A DNA stretch of 64,000 nt from Bradyrhizobium sp. LHD-71. GTDB taxonomy: Bacteria; Pseudomonadota; Alphaproteobacteria; Rhizobiales; Xanthobacteraceae. The notes under the pieces are model-generated. The model had not been told where the DNA came from. It made no database searches and saw only the letters and a list, made by a program, of their open reading frames with translations. The stretch spans positions 248,001 through 312,000 of the forward strand of contig NZ_JAVIFX010000006.1 of assembly GCF_031157255.1 (NCBI RefSeq), in the 5' to 3' direction. This document shows, one piece after another, positions 37,309 to 48,084 of the stretch; within the stretch, counting starts at the first letter, position 1, and the number at the start of each line of letters is the position of its first letter. A program made the translations under genes and the position numbers.

Positions 37309-38442
37309 TCAATGCGGGACGCGGTAGCGGTCGATGGCGGACAGTTCGTCGGCACCGATGCCGAGTCCGGGCTTGTCCGTCAGCGTCGCAGACCCCTCGC
37401 GGATGTCGTTCAGCGGACCGCACAGAAGCGTGCGCAGCGGATTGGCGTTCGCATCGATCTCGAGCCGGCCGGGGCCGCGGACGGCGGCGAGCAGGTGCGC
37501 CGATGCCAGAAGGCCGACGCCGCCGCCGAGATAGTGCGGGCAGTAGGTCACGCCTTTGGCAGCGATCTGCGCCGCCACCGGCCTGCAGCCGGAAAAGCCG
37601 CCCCATTTCGCCATGTCGGGCTGCACGACGGACAGGACGCCAGCGGTCAGCGCGTCGTTGAACGCGCTGATCCCGTAGATGTTCTCGCCGGCGGCAAGCG
37701 GCAGGCTTGTCGCTGATTTCAGCTGACGCCAAGCCGTCCATGGCTGATCTGCCCGCAGCGGCTCCTCGAGCCAGCTCAGATTGAAGCGCTCCAGCCGGGG
37801 CGCGATTTCGATCGCATCCGCAAGTGACCATCCCTGATTGGCATCGACCATCACGTCTGCCGACGGGCCGAGCTCCCGGCGCATCGCATCGAGGTTGGCG
37901 ATGTCGCGCTCGGCGCCAAAGCCGACTTTGAGCTTGAATGCGCGATAGCCTTCCGCGTGCTTGCTGCGTGCAAGCACCTCGGGCGAGGTCGGGTTGAGGC
38001 CGCTGGCATAGACCCGGATGGTCGGCGACCCGCCGCCGGCGAGCCGCCACAGCGGCAAGCCCTGTCTGCGCGCGAGCAGGTCCCAGACGGCGATATCGAC
38101 GCCGGCGATGACCTGCGCGAACGAACCGATCTCGCCGCTCTGGATTGCCAGCACCTCGGTGGTGGCGGTCAGATGACGAAACAGCGGTTCGGCGCCGTCA
38201 AACGTTCTGGCGGTCGCAAGCGGCGCCAGCACGCTCTCGACCAGCCGCGCCCGGTGCTCGGCGCCGACCTGCGGAAAGTTGCACCAGACTTCACCCCATC
38301 CGCACGCGCCGTCCTCGTCCTCGGCGGTGACCAGCACCATCGGACGATTGCGCATGATGCCGAACGACGTTGTCACCGGCGTTTCGATCGGTGCCCGATA
38401 GACGCTGGCCCTGAGCGATTTCAGACGAAGCGGCTGTGTCAT
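37309..38442 (-). CDS. Enolase superfamily (mandelate racemase/muconate lactonizing) enzyme
   Basis: A 377-residue protein with the two-domain enolase-superfamily layout. The barrel carries the catalytic-Lys-type motif FKLKVGFG, metal-ligand acids at MVDANQGWS and WLEEPL, and the GENIYG block, followed by QPDMAKWGG and a CPHYLGGGVG loop. The exact reaction (racemisation, dehydration or lactonisation of a sugar acid or similar) is not predictable. It overlaps the upstream GntR gene by four bases, so the regulator and enzyme form one operon. Confidence 0.88.
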   Translation of the reverse strand: MTQPLRLKSLRASVYRAPIETPVTTSFGIMRNRPMVLVTAEDEDGACGWGEVWCNFPQVGAEHRARLVESVLAPLATARTFDGAEPLFRHLTATTEVLAIQSGEIGSFAQVIAGVDIAVWDLLARRQGLPLWRLAGGGSPTIRVYASGLNPTSPEVLARSKHAEGYRAFKLKVGFGAERDIANLDAMRRELGPSADVMVDANQGWSLADAIEIAPRLERFNLSWLEEPLRADQPWTAWRQLKSATSLPLAAGENIYGISAFNDALTAGVLSVVQPDMAKWGGFSGCRPVAAQIAAKGVTYCPHYLGGGVGLLASAHLLAAVRGPGRLEIDANANPLRTLLCGPLNDIREGSATLTDKPGLGIGADELSAIDRYRVPH

Positions 38443-39176
38443 GCCTTCAGATCCATTTCGAGGTGAATGTAATCGCCGCGATAGCTGACATCGGCGAGAT
38501 ACACGATTGTTCCCTTTGCGTCGCACAGCACCCGCCGCACCTCTGCCATCGGCGTATTGAGCGGGATGCCGAGCAGGCGCGACGTTTCCACATCCGCCTT
38601 CGAGATGGTCAGTGTCTGGCGTCCCGATGCGATCTTCAGATCTGGCAGCGAGGTCAGCACCGGCAGTACCAGCTCGCGGCGGAAGCGGGTAGGGGCGCGG
38701 CGAAAGACACGATGATCGATGTAGATCGCGATGACGCAGTAGCGCTCGCCGTCGCGCGAATGCACGCGGCGCATGTGGAAATATTTCGGCGCCGCGATCC
38801 CGTCCGTCGGCTTAATCGCCGGACTCGCCACCGATTCCTCCAGCGTGGAATGCTCCGGCCGGTCGCCGCGATACATCTCGACCAGGTCGCCGAGCGTCGT
38901 CTCCACGCGCAGGCGGCGACGGGCGCCGGCCTTCTCGGTGACGAACGTGCCACGCCCGCGCTGCGGCGACAGCAGGCCTTCCTCGGCCAGCATGGCGATC
39001 GCCTGGCGCACGGTGACGCGCGCCACGTCGAACTGGGCCATCAGCATGTCGATCGACGGCAGCATGCTGCCCGGCGACCACTCACCCTTGTCGACGCGTT
39101 GTCGGAACAGGTCCGCCAGCTGCACATAGCGCGGGATCGGCGTCGAGCCGAAGATCGGATGCCCGATTTGCTTCAC
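38439..39176 (-). CDS. GntR/HutC family transcriptional regulator with UTRA domain
   Basis: A 245-residue repressor-type protein. The N-terminal winged helix is PRYVQLADLFRQRVDKGEWSPGSMLPS, with the recognition helix in ARVTVRQAIAMLAEEGLL and the wing QRGRGTFV. The C-terminal UTRA ligand domain spans about residues 95-240. It is divergent from an ABC importer operon; the near-perfect palindrome at 39243-39273 is the likely operator. It probably controls both its own operon (with the enolase-superfamily enzyme) and the importer. Confidence 0.92.
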   Translation of the reverse strand: MKQIGHPIFGSTPIPRYVQLADLFRQRVDKGEWSPGSMLPSIDMLMAQFDVARVTVRQAIAMLAEEGLLSPQRGRGTFVTEKAGARRRLRVETTLGDLVEMYRGDRPEHSTLEESVASPAIKPTDGIAAPKYFHMRRVHSRDGERYCVIAIYIDHRVFRRAPTRFRRELVLPVLTSLPDLKIASGRQTLTISKADVETSRLLGIPLNTPMAEVRRVLCDAKGTIVYLADVSYRGDYIHLEMDLKA

Positions 39177-39242
39177 GGCTGTTGCGCCATCACTGTCGTG
39201 CCATCAGCTTCGCCGCTGCGGCGCCTTGCGCCGCCGGTCCTA

Positions 39243-39273
39243 AACATCCTATACATAGTATGTTTAGGATGTT
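39243..39273. promoter_or_regulatory. 31-bp palindrome, probable GntR operator
   Basis: A palindrome centred on G39258 with 15-base arms that match in 14 positions. The outer half-sites are AACATCCTA (39243-39251) and TAGGATGTT (39265-39273); the inner half-sites are ACATA and TATGT. It lies 36 bp before the importer GTG start and about 66 bp before the GntR start, so binding would cover both promoters. Confidence 0.75.
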
Positions 39274-39309
39274 AAGAGCGAAAACAACGAATATGCGTTC
39301 GGGGGAAGC

Positions 39310-40059
39310 GTGCGGCGGGTAGCCCTCATTCTTGCGCCCTGGCTCGTGCTGATTGCGGGCTGGTACGGCATTCACTACAGCGGCCTGATCAATCCTGCGC
39401 TGGTGCCGACCCCGCATGCGGTCGCGCAGCGCTTTGTCGAACTGGTGCAAACGCGCCTGCCGCTCGACATTCTGATGTCGACGCGCCGCGTCTTCATCGG
39501 CGTGCTCAGCGGCACGGTGCTGGCGGTGCCGGTCGGGTTCGTGCTCGGCTGGTATCCGAACGTCCGCCACTTCATCGATCCCTTGATCAATTTCTTCCGC
39601 GCGCTGCCGCCGATCGCGCTGATTCCGCTTGTGATCGTCTACTTCGGCGTCGATGAGCTCGCGAAGATCGTCATCCTGTTCTACGCCTCATTCTTCGCCG
39701 GCGTGATCGTGATGTACGAGGGCATCTCGCAGATCAGCCCCATCTATGTCCGTGTCTCGCGCACCCTGGGTGCTACCGACAGTGAGATCTTCCGCAAAGT
39801 GATCGTGCCGCTGGCGGTCCCTCATATGCTGACGGCGCTGCGCGTCGCGCTCGGCGTCGCCTGGGCGACGCTGGTCGCCTCCGAGCTGATCGCCGCGCAG
39901 CAGGGGCTCGGCGCGCTGATCCAGAATGCCGGCTCGTTCTTCCAGCTCGACATCATCTATGTCGGCATCATCTGCATCGGCTTCATCGCGCTGTTCATGG
40001 ACCTCGCATTGCGGGCAATCGCCCGTCGCCTGGTCAGCTGGCAGGAGCGCATCGCATGA
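39310..40059 (+). CDS. ABC transporter permease (NMT1/taurine-type)
   Basis: A 249-residue permease with about six membrane helices and an EAA-type loop, SRTLGATDSEIFRKVIVPLAVPHMLTALRVALG. The GTG start at 39310 follows a strong GGGGGAAG ribosome-binding site. It is the first gene of the importer operon and overlaps the ATPase gene by four bases. Confidence 0.92.
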   Translation: MRRVALILAPWLVLIAGWYGIHYSGLINPALVPTPHAVAQRFVELVQTRLPLDILMSTRRVFIGVLSGTVLAVPVGFVLGWYPNVRHFIDPLINFFRALPPIALIPLVIVYFGVDELAKIVILFYASFFAGVIVMYEGISQISPIYVRVSRTLGATDSEIFRKVIVPLAVPHMLTALRVALGVAWATLVASELIAAQQGLGALIQNAGSFFQLDIIYVGIICIGFIALFMDLALRAIARRLVSWQERIA

Positions 40060-40868
40060 CCGAGCCAAGGGTTCGTATCAAGTTCGACCAGGTCTCCGTG
40101 CAGTTTCCTGCGCAGTCGGGAATGATGCGTGTGGTTGACGACGTGAGCTACGCAGTTCGCGATCGCGAGTTCGTTTCGGTGATCGGTCCGTCCGGCTGCG
40201 GCAAGACGACGATGATGAACATGGTCGCCGGCTTCATGCAGCCGTCCTCGGGAACGGTCACGCTGGACGGGCGGCCGATCAAGGGGCCGGGACCCGATCG
40301 CGGCGTCATCTTTCAGGAATACGGCGTCTTTCCCTGGCTGACCGTGAAGCAGAACATCGCCTTCGGGCTCACGCTGCGCGCCAACAGAACGTCGGCGGCG
40401 GAACGCGAGGAGATCTGCAGCCGCTACATGCAGCTCATGGGCCTGTCCGACTTTGCCGACGCCTGGCCGCGCATGCTGTCCGGCGGCATGCGGCAGCGGC
40501 TGGCACTCGCCCGCGCCTATGCCGTCAAGCCGCAGTTCCTTTTGATGGACGAGCCGTTCGGCGCGCTCGATGCGCAGACGCGCACGGCGATGCAGGACCT
40601 GCTGCTCGATGTGCTCGCCGCCGAGGGCAAGACGGTGATGCTGATCACCCATTCGGTGGAGGAGGCTGTCTATCTCTCGCATCGCATCATCGTCATGACC
40701 GCGCGGCCCACGCGGATCCGCGAAATCATCGACGTGCCGTTTCCCTATCCACGTGACGCCGGTCTGCACGAAACCCCGGCGTTCGGCGAGCTGCGTGCGC
40801 ATGTGCGCCAGCTCGTGATGCAGGAATATGCGCAGCAGGCAAAGCAGCGCCAATCGCAGTCCAATTGA
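40056..40868 (+). CDS. ABC transporter ATP-binding protein (NMT1/taurine-type)
   Basis: A 270-residue ATPase. Walker A is GPSGCGKTTMMNMVAGF, the Q-loop GVIFQEYGVFPWLTVKQNI, the signature MLSGGMRQRLALARA and Walker B FLLMDEPFGALDAQTR. Middle gene of a permease-ATPase-binding protein operon. Confidence 0.94.
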   Translation: MTEPRVRIKFDQVSVQFPAQSGMMRVVDDVSYAVRDREFVSVIGPSGCGKTTMMNMVAGFMQPSSGTVTLDGRPIKGPGPDRGVIFQEYGVFPWLTVKQNIAFGLTLRANRTSAAEREEICSRYMQLMGLSDFADAWPRMLSGGMRQRLALARAYAVKPQFLLMDEPFGALDAQTRTAMQDLLLDVLAAEGKTVMLITHSVEEAVYLSHRIIVMTARPTRIREIIDVPFPYPRDAGLHETPAFGELRAHVRQLVMQEYAQQAKQRQSQSN

Positions 40869-40886
40869 ACAACGAGGGAGGAAGCC

Positions 40887-41888
40887 ATGATCATTCATCG
40901 TCGCGCGGTGCTGCAGGGCCTCGGTGCATCGGCCGGAGTCGCGGCATTCGGCGCGCCTGCGATCGCGCAGGCGAAGGCGAAGGTCCGGGTGGGTTATCTG
41001 CACACGCTCGCCGTCGATGGGCAGATGTGGCTCGCCAATCACCTCGACGCGTTCGGCAAGAATGCCATCGAGCCCGAGTTTCGCGAATTTCAGACCGGGC
41101 TCGAGCTGTTCCAGGCGATGATCGGCGGCAGCATCGATGTGCTCTCTACCGGTGCTGTGATCTCGAACTTCCCGGCGCGCGGTCAGGGAAAGATGTTTCT
41201 CGCCAATGCGGTCGAATTCGCGACGGCGCAGCTTTGGGTGCGTGAAGACCAGGGCATCAAGTCGTTTGCCGACCTCAAGGGCAAGCGCGTCGCGACGACG
41301 GCGGGCACCACGGCGCATGTGTTCCTGAACACCGCGCTGCGCGCCAACGGACTTGCAGCAGGCGATATCGAGCTGCTCAACCAGCGCATGCCGGATGCAG
41401 TGACCGCTTTCATCTCCGGCGCGGTACCGGCCGTGGCGCTGTGGGTGCCGTTCAACATCACGGTGCGGGACAAGGTGCCCGGTGCGAAGAAGCTGGTCGA
41501 CGCATCCACCTATTATCCGCAGGCGGCCATCATGTCGGGATGGGCGACGAGCACGGACTTCCACACCAAGCAGCGCGACGTGCTCGTGCGCCTGGTGAAG
41601 GCCTGGTCCGTCGGCAACGACCTCTTGACCGGCAAGACCGACGAGGCGCTCGAGATCCTGCAGAAGAAGCACTATCCGCAGGTGCCGCTTGCCGACTTCA
41701 AGGAGCAGTTCCAGGCGCAGAAGGTGTTTCCGGCGCAGGAGTGGCGAAAGCTGTTTGCCGACGGCACGGTGACGAAGTGGCTGCAGCAGGTCACGGATTT
41801 CTTCGCGGTCGTCGGCAACATCGCGAGCCCGATTCCGGCGTCGCAGTACTTCGATCCGTCGATCTACATGGATGCCACGAAGGCCTGA
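40887..41888 (+). CDS. ABC transporter substrate-binding protein (NMT1/taurine-type)
   Basis: A 333-residue binding protein with an export signal containing two arginines near the start (HRRAVLQGLGASAGVAAFG, ending APAIAQA), possibly Tat-type. The mature part starts KVRVGYLHTLAVDGQMWLANH and has the FQTGLELFQAMIGGSIDVL block of the NMT1/SsuA-like class. The ligand is unknown. The downstream GMC oxidoreductase starts five bases after its stop, which suggests the imported compound is oxidised by that enzyme. Confidence 0.9.
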   Translation: MIIHRRAVLQGLGASAGVAAFGAPAIAQAKAKVRVGYLHTLAVDGQMWLANHLDAFGKNAIEPEFREFQTGLELFQAMIGGSIDVLSTGAVISNFPARGQGKMFLANAVEFATAQLWVREDQGIKSFADLKGKRVATTAGTTAHVFLNTALRANGLAAGDIELLNQRMPDAVTAFISGAVPAVALWVPFNITVRDKVPGAKKLVDASTYYPQAAIMSGWATSTDFHTKQRDVLVRLVKAWSVGNDLLTGKTDEALEILQKKHYPQVPLADFKEQFQAQKVFPAQEWRKLFADGTVTKWLQQVTDFFAVVGNIASPIPASQYFDPSIYMDATKA

Positions 41889-41892
41889 GGCA

Positions 41893-43500
41893 TTGGCGGG
41901 TTACGACTACATCATTGTCGGCGCCGGTTCGGCGGGCTGCGTGCTCGCCAACCGTCTCTCGGCGGATTCCGCCGTGCGCGTGCTGCTGCTCGAAGCGGGC
42001 GGGCGCGACCGCAATTTCTGGCTGAAGCTGCCGGTCGGCTACTTCCGCACGATCTACGACGAGCGCTTTGCGCGCATCTTTGAGACCGAACCATCGGAAG
42101 GGACGGCCGGGCGGGCGATCGCCTGGCCGCGCGGCCGCATCGTCGGCGGCTCGAGCTCGATCAACGGGCTGATCTTCATCCGCGGGCAACACCAGGATTT
42201 CGACGACTGGGAGCGCCTGGGCGCAACCGGCTGGAGCGCCCGCGATGTCCTGCCGTTCTTCAAGCGGCTCGAGCGCTACAACGGCGCGCCGTCGCAGCTT
42301 CGCGGCTCGCTCGGCGAGCTCGATGTTTCGGAGCTGCGCAACGATCATCCCTACTGTCGTGCCTGGGTCGAGGCCGCAGTCCAGTTCGGCCTGCCGCGCA
42401 ATTCCGACTTCAACGGCGAGACGACCTATGGCGTCGGAGCCTACCAGCTCAGCATCGGCAGGCGCTGGCGGTCGAGCGCGGCGGCGGCGTTCCTGCGCCC
42501 GATCAGGCAGCGCACGAACCTGACCATCGTGACCAACGCTCACGTTACGCGCGTCCTGCTCGAGGGTACGAAGGCCGTCGGCGTGGAATATGTCGTGGAT
42601 CGCAGCGTTCACTCCGCGCGCGCAGGGCGTGAGATCATTCTCTCGGCCGGCGCCCTTCAGTCGCCACAGGTGCTGCAGCTGTCCGGCATCGGCGACGCCG
42701 CGCATCTCAAACGCGTCGGCGTCGAAGCGGTCGTCGACCTGCCGGGCGTTGGCGCTAACCTGCAGGATCATTATCAGGCGCGCTGCATTCTTCATTTGCG
42801 GGACAAGCGGTCGCTGAACAACGATGTGCGCAATCCCCTCCGGTTGACGCGCATGGGGCTGGATTGGCTGCTGCACGGCCGCGGTCCGCTCACGGTGGGG
42901 GCAGGGCAGGTGGGCGGCGGGGCGATGACGCCGTACGCGCGTCACGGACGGCCGGATATCCAGTTCAACGTCATGCCGCTCTCGGTCGACAAGCCGGGCG
43001 AGCCGTTGCATCGCTACTCCGGCTTCACCTCCTCGTTCTGGCAATGCCACCCGGCCTCGCGCGGGCACGTGCGCATCCGCTCGACCGATCCGCTCGCGCA
43101 GCCGGAGATCGCGCCGAACTATCTTTCCGAGGAGATCGATCGCAAGACGATGGTGGAGGGCGTCAGGATGCTGCGCGCGATCCACGACCAGCCGGCCTTC
43201 CGCCAGTTGTGGGACGGGGAGGTGTTGCCGGGCGTCGCCGCGCAAAGCGACGCGGAGATCCTTGATTTTGTCCGCACGGCCGGAGGCACGGTGTTCCATC
43301 CGGTCGGCACCTGCCGGATGGGGGGCGACCCGATGGCGGTTGTCGATCCGGATCTGCGCGTGCGGGGTGTCTCAGGCTTGCGTGTCGCGGATGCTTCGGT
43401 GATGCCGACGATCACGTCGGCCAACACCAACGCCGCGAGCCTGATGATCGGCGAGCACGCGGCGGCGCGGGTGCTTCGGGAAGTAGGACAGCTTCCCTGA
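41893..43500 (+). CDS. GMC family FAD-dependent oxidoreductase (choline dehydrogenase-like)
   Basis: A 535-residue flavoprotein. The FAD Rossmann motif YDYIIVGAGSAGCVLANRLS sits at the N-terminus, with WPRGRIVGGSSSINGLIFIRG next and the C-terminal HPVGTCRMGGDPMAVVDPDLRV and MPTITSANTNA carrying the active-site His/Asn. It oxidises an alcohol. The TTG at 41893 is the likely start, because it begins just before the Rossmann strand; an ATG at 41872 would overlap the binding-protein gene by 17 bases. Last gene of the GntR-controlled importer operon. Confidence 0.9.
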   Translation: MAGYDYIIVGAGSAGCVLANRLSADSAVRVLLLEAGGRDRNFWLKLPVGYFRTIYDERFARIFETEPSEGTAGRAIAWPRGRIVGGSSSINGLIFIRGQHQDFDDWERLGATGWSARDVLPFFKRLERYNGAPSQLRGSLGELDVSELRNDHPYCRAWVEAAVQFGLPRNSDFNGETTYGVGAYQLSIGRRWRSSAAAAFLRPIRQRTNLTIVTNAHVTRVLLEGTKAVGVEYVVDRSVHSARAGREIILSAGALQSPQVLQLSGIGDAAHLKRVGVEAVVDLPGVGANLQDHYQARCILHLRDKRSLNNDVRNPLRLTRMGLDWLLHGRGPLTVGAGQVGGGAMTPYARHGRPDIQFNVMPLSVDKPGEPLHRYSGFTSSFWQCHPASRGHVRIRSTDPLAQPEIAPNYLSEEIDRKTMVEGVRMLRAIHDQPAFRQLWDGEVLPGVAAQSDAEILDFVRTAGGTVFHPVGTCRMGGDPMAVVDPDLRVRGVSGLRVADASVMPTITSANTNAASLMIGEHAAARVLREVGQLP

Positions 43501-43617
43501 CGTTTTTTTATCATTGCCGGGTCCAGGGATTGTCGGCTAAGAACCCGCACCGGTTTTTGTGGGCAACGATGTGTCAATCGGTTTGCCCCAAAATCCAGCG
43601 TGACAGGCAACGAGACG

Positions 43618-43731
43618 ATGATTCGCGGGATTTCCAGCGCTGTTGACGGGGGGGCCGCTCAGGCCGCTTGCCCGCGCGCGTCCGCCCTCGCTCTCGCCAT
43701 TTCCGGCCTTCTGCTTCTTAGCCGCCCCTGA
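43618..43731 (+). CDS. leuA leader peptide
   Basis: A 37-residue leader peptide beginning MIRGISSAVDGG and ending ALALAISGLLLLSRP. Four consecutive Leu codons (43708-43719) plus two earlier ones lie just before the stop. A stem CCCCTGAG (43725-43732) / CTCAGGGG (43760-43767) starts at the leader's last codons and stop and encloses GGCA/TGCC. This fits leucine-responsive attenuation of leuA 106 bp downstream. No T-run terminator follows the hairpin, so the mechanism may be Rho-dependent or translational. Confidence 0.7.
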   Translation: MIRGISSAVDGGAAQAACPRASALALAISGLLLLSRP

Positions 43732-43836
43732 GCGCCGTCTGGGCATGTCTGCCTGGGCACTCAGGGGTTCGCCGCAAGCTCTCCGGAAACCGAGCGCAGC
43801 CGATGGCTGGTGCCGCAGATTGAACAAAGGACTCCC

Positions 43837-45402
<1,566 letters not shown>

Positions 45403-45626
45403 GGGCCTGCCACAGACGAACGAAACGTTGCGATCGCCGCCTCAGGAGGCCCTAAGGCAGGCCCACGGGGCGGTGATGGCCGCCAGCGGGGCCGGTGTTC
45501 CGGACCACGGGGGCCGGCCGATCGCAAAGAGATTGAAAACACGCGGGAAAACGCCGCTCGCCTTGCTGGACAGGCCCGGTCGGCTTTGCTAAACGACCGG
45601 CTCTTCGAGGCCTTCGGGCCCTCTTA

Positions 45627-45702
<76 letters not shown>

Positions 45703-45728
45703 ATCAGATCAATACCTTAGCGAGAGAC

Positions 45729-45774
45729 ACCGTTTGAGTAGGCCGAATTAAAACGGCTTTTCAAACGGTCTTTT
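45729..45774 (+). terminator. Terminator after tRNA-Lys
   Basis: ACCGTTTGA (45729-45737) pairs perfectly with TCAAACGGT (45761-45769), with an inner GCCG/CGGC, followed by CTTTTC. Confidence 0.8.
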
Positions 45775-45911
45775 CAGGCGCCTAACTCTCGATAACGTGA
45801 CGAGTCGATGACGTTGATAAGCGAATACCAATTCATGTGAGTGTCGGCATGGAGGGCGTCAGCCCGTTGCCAAACCCGACACTCGTCGTTCAGCGGAAGG
45901 ATTGGATAGCC

Positions 45912-47483
45912 ATGGAAATCTCTCTGACGCCGATGGAGTTTGCGCGTCGGGCGCGCGGGCTCTACGCGAACCGGGAGGCCGTCGTTGATGGCGATATGCG
46001 GCTGACATATGCCGCCTTCTTCGAGCGCTGCGACCGCTGGTCCGCGGCCCTGCAATCGATGGGTGTCACGAAAGGCGATCGCGTCGCATACATCGCTCCG
46101 AACACACACGCGCATCTCGAAGCATATTACGCCGTGCCGCAGATCGGCGCGGTGCTGGTGCCGATCAACTATCGCCTGCTTGCTGATGATTTCGATTACA
46201 TCATCAACCATTGTGGCGCAAAGGTCGTCTGCGTGCACAGCGACTACATCGAAGCCGTGCAAGGCATCCGTCAGAAGCTCAAGACCGTGGACCACTTCGT
46301 CGCCCTCGAAGGCGCAGGCGCAGGCTGGATCAATTACGAGACGACGCTCGCAAAACATCAGCCGGAGTTCGACAAGACGGACATTGCCGAAGGCGACCTT
46401 CTGACCATCAATTACACAAGCGGAACGACGGCGCGACCCAAGGGCGTGATGATCACCCATCGCAATGCCTATCTGAATGCCCTGGGAACGCTGGCGCACC
46501 ATCACATGACGCCGGCTGACCGCTATCTGTGGACCTTGCCGATGTTCCACGCCAACGGCTGGACCTTCACCTGGATCAATACCGCGCGAGGGATGACGCA
46601 CGTCTGCTTGCGACGCGTGGAGCCAGGGGCGATCTATCAGGCGCTGAAAGACGAGCGCATCACCATGTTCTGTGCGGCGCCCACTGTGCTGATCGGCATC
46701 GCCAACGCGCCGGCGGCGATGCGCGCGGGCGCGCCGCGCGGCATCCGGTTGTTCACGGCCGGGGCACCGCCGGCGGCTGCGACCATCGAACTCATCGAAC
46801 GCGAGCTCGGATGGGAGCTGACGCACGTGTACGGCCTGACGGAAACATCGCCGTTCATCACGATCTGCGAACAACTGCCCGAGCACCAGACGCTGCCGCT
46901 GCAGGACCGGGCACAAATCAAGGCACGCCAGGGCGTCGAACTGATCAGCTCCGGTGAGCTGAAAGTGGTCGACGAGCATGGCAACGAGGTGCCGCACGAC
47001 GGCGAGACGCTGGGCGAGATCACGGTCCGCGGTAACGTCGTCATGAAAGGCTACTACAATGACCCCGAGGCGACGAATGCGGCGATCAGGAACAACTGGT
47101 TCTATTCTGGCGACGCTGCGGTCGTGCACCCGGACGGATATGCCGAAATCCGCGACCGCTTCAAAGATGTCATCATCTCGGGGGGTGAGAACATCTCATC
47201 GGTCGAGATCGAGGGGTGCCTCCTGCGGCATCCTGCGGTGCAGGAGGCAGCCGTCGTCGGCATGCCTCACGAGCGGTGGGGTGAATCACCACATGCATTC
47301 GTCATCCTGCGGCAGGGTGCAAAGGCAACGGAAGACGAACTGAAGCTGCACGTGCGCAATGCAATTGCGCACTTCAAGATGCCGCAGCGGATCAGTTTCG
47401 TCGACGAGTTGCCGAAGACGGCAACGGGCAAGGTGCAAAAGTTCGTGCTGCGAGCCGGCAAGGCCGGCATCGTTCGCCAATAG
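45912..47483 (+). CDS. Acyl-CoA synthetase (AMP-forming), AMP-binding family
   Basis: A 523-residue adenylate-forming enzyme that activates a carboxylic acid to its CoA ester. The phosphate-binding loop is TINYTSGTTARPKGVMITHRN, HVYGLTETSPF is the second core motif, YSGDAAVVHPDGY and DRFKDVIISGGENISSVEIE give the hinge, and LPKTATGKVQKF carries the catalytic Lys. The start at 45912 (MEISLTPMEF) is backed by GGAAGGA about ten bases upstream; a GTG at 45837 is the alternative. The chain length of the acid is unknown. It may feed acyl-CoA to the nearby acyl-CoA dehydrogenase. Confidence 0.93.
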   Translation: MEISLTPMEFARRARGLYANREAVVDGDMRLTYAAFFERCDRWSAALQSMGVTKGDRVAYIAPNTHAHLEAYYAVPQIGAVLVPINYRLLADDFDYIINHCGAKVVCVHSDYIEAVQGIRQKLKTVDHFVALEGAGAGWINYETTLAKHQPEFDKTDIAEGDLLTINYTSGTTARPKGVMITHRNAYLNALGTLAHHHMTPADRYLWTLPMFHANGWTFTWINTARGMTHVCLRRVEPGAIYQALKDERITMFCAAPTVLIGIANAPAAMRAGAPRGIRLFTAGAPPAAATIELIERELGWELTHVYGLTETSPFITICEQLPEHQTLPLQDRAQIKARQGVELISSGELKVVDEHGNEVPHDGETLGEITVRGNVVMKGYYNDPEATNAAIRNNWFYSGDAAVVHPDGYAEIRDRFKDVIISGGENISSVEIEGCLLRHPAVQEAAVVGMPHERWGESPHAFVILRQGAKATEDELKLHVRNAIAHFKMPQRISFVDELPKTATGKVQKFVLRAGKAGIVRQ

Positions 47484-47516
47484 AGCTGTCGCGGCGGTGG
47501 CCGGCTGCCACGTGGC

Positions 47517-47978
47517 CTAATGAACCGGATCCAGCACGACCACCGGTATCTCGCGCTCGGTCTTGAGCTGATAGTCGGCGTAGGGCGGCCAGAATTCGAG
47601 CGACTTTTTCCAGAGTCGTGCGCGCTCGTCGCCTGACGCGGTTCTAGCGCGCGCGGTCATCTTCTTCGTTCCGACCTGGACCTCGACCTCGGGGTTGGCG
47701 AGAAGGTTGCGATACCATCCCGGGTGTTCGGGCGCGCCGCCCTTTGAGGCGATGATGAAGTAGCTGCCACGGTCCGTTCCGTAATACAGCGGAAAGATGA
47801 ACTTGTCGCCGGACTTGCGGCCGGTGGTGGTCAGCAGTAGCGACGGTACAGTAACCTCACCTTGTTTGGGCAAGGTTGTCTTGTACATGTGTCCGTCGGT
47901 CCCGCCGCTCGAAAGATAGCGGTTCGCGTGTTTGACCATCCAGTCCGGCAGGTTCGGAGCGAGTTTCGCTTCAGCCAT
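47517..47978 (-). CDS. DDN-type deazaflavin (F420)-dependent nitroreductase
   Basis: A 153-residue protein of the F420-binding split-barrel family to which mycobacterial Ddn belongs. The motif LLLTTTGRKSGDKFIFPLYYGTDRGSYFIIASKGG is the family signature for deazaflavin binding, followed by HPGWYRNLLANPEVEVQVG. Members reduce quinones or nitro compounds with F420H2. The start MAEAKLAPNLPDW at 47978 is preceded by GGAGAC; upstream in-frame sequence belongs to a decayed gene. It is the first sign of F420 chemistry in the island and lies about 5 kb from cofE. Confidence 0.88.
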   Translation of the reverse strand: MAEAKLAPNLPDWMVKHANRYLSSGGTDGHMYKTTLPKQGEVTVPSLLLTTTGRKSGDKFIFPLYYGTDRGSYFIIASKGGAPEHPGWYRNLLANPEVEVQVGTKKMTARARTASGDERARLWKKSLEFWPPYADYQLKTEREIPVVVLDPVH

Positions 47979-48084
47979 CGCGGTCTCCTTCAAAGCTGCG
48001 GGGAGCATACCATCAGGCAACGGATCGGCCAATTCCGCAAGAGCAAGCCGGACGGCTTCGTAATAGAGAGCTCCGGAGTTCCGG

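Noticed and set aside
45403-45626. Gap between leuA and tRNA-Lys as a small RNA gene
   Set aside because: GC-rich hairpins are present, but no promoter or recognisable RNA family could be supported.
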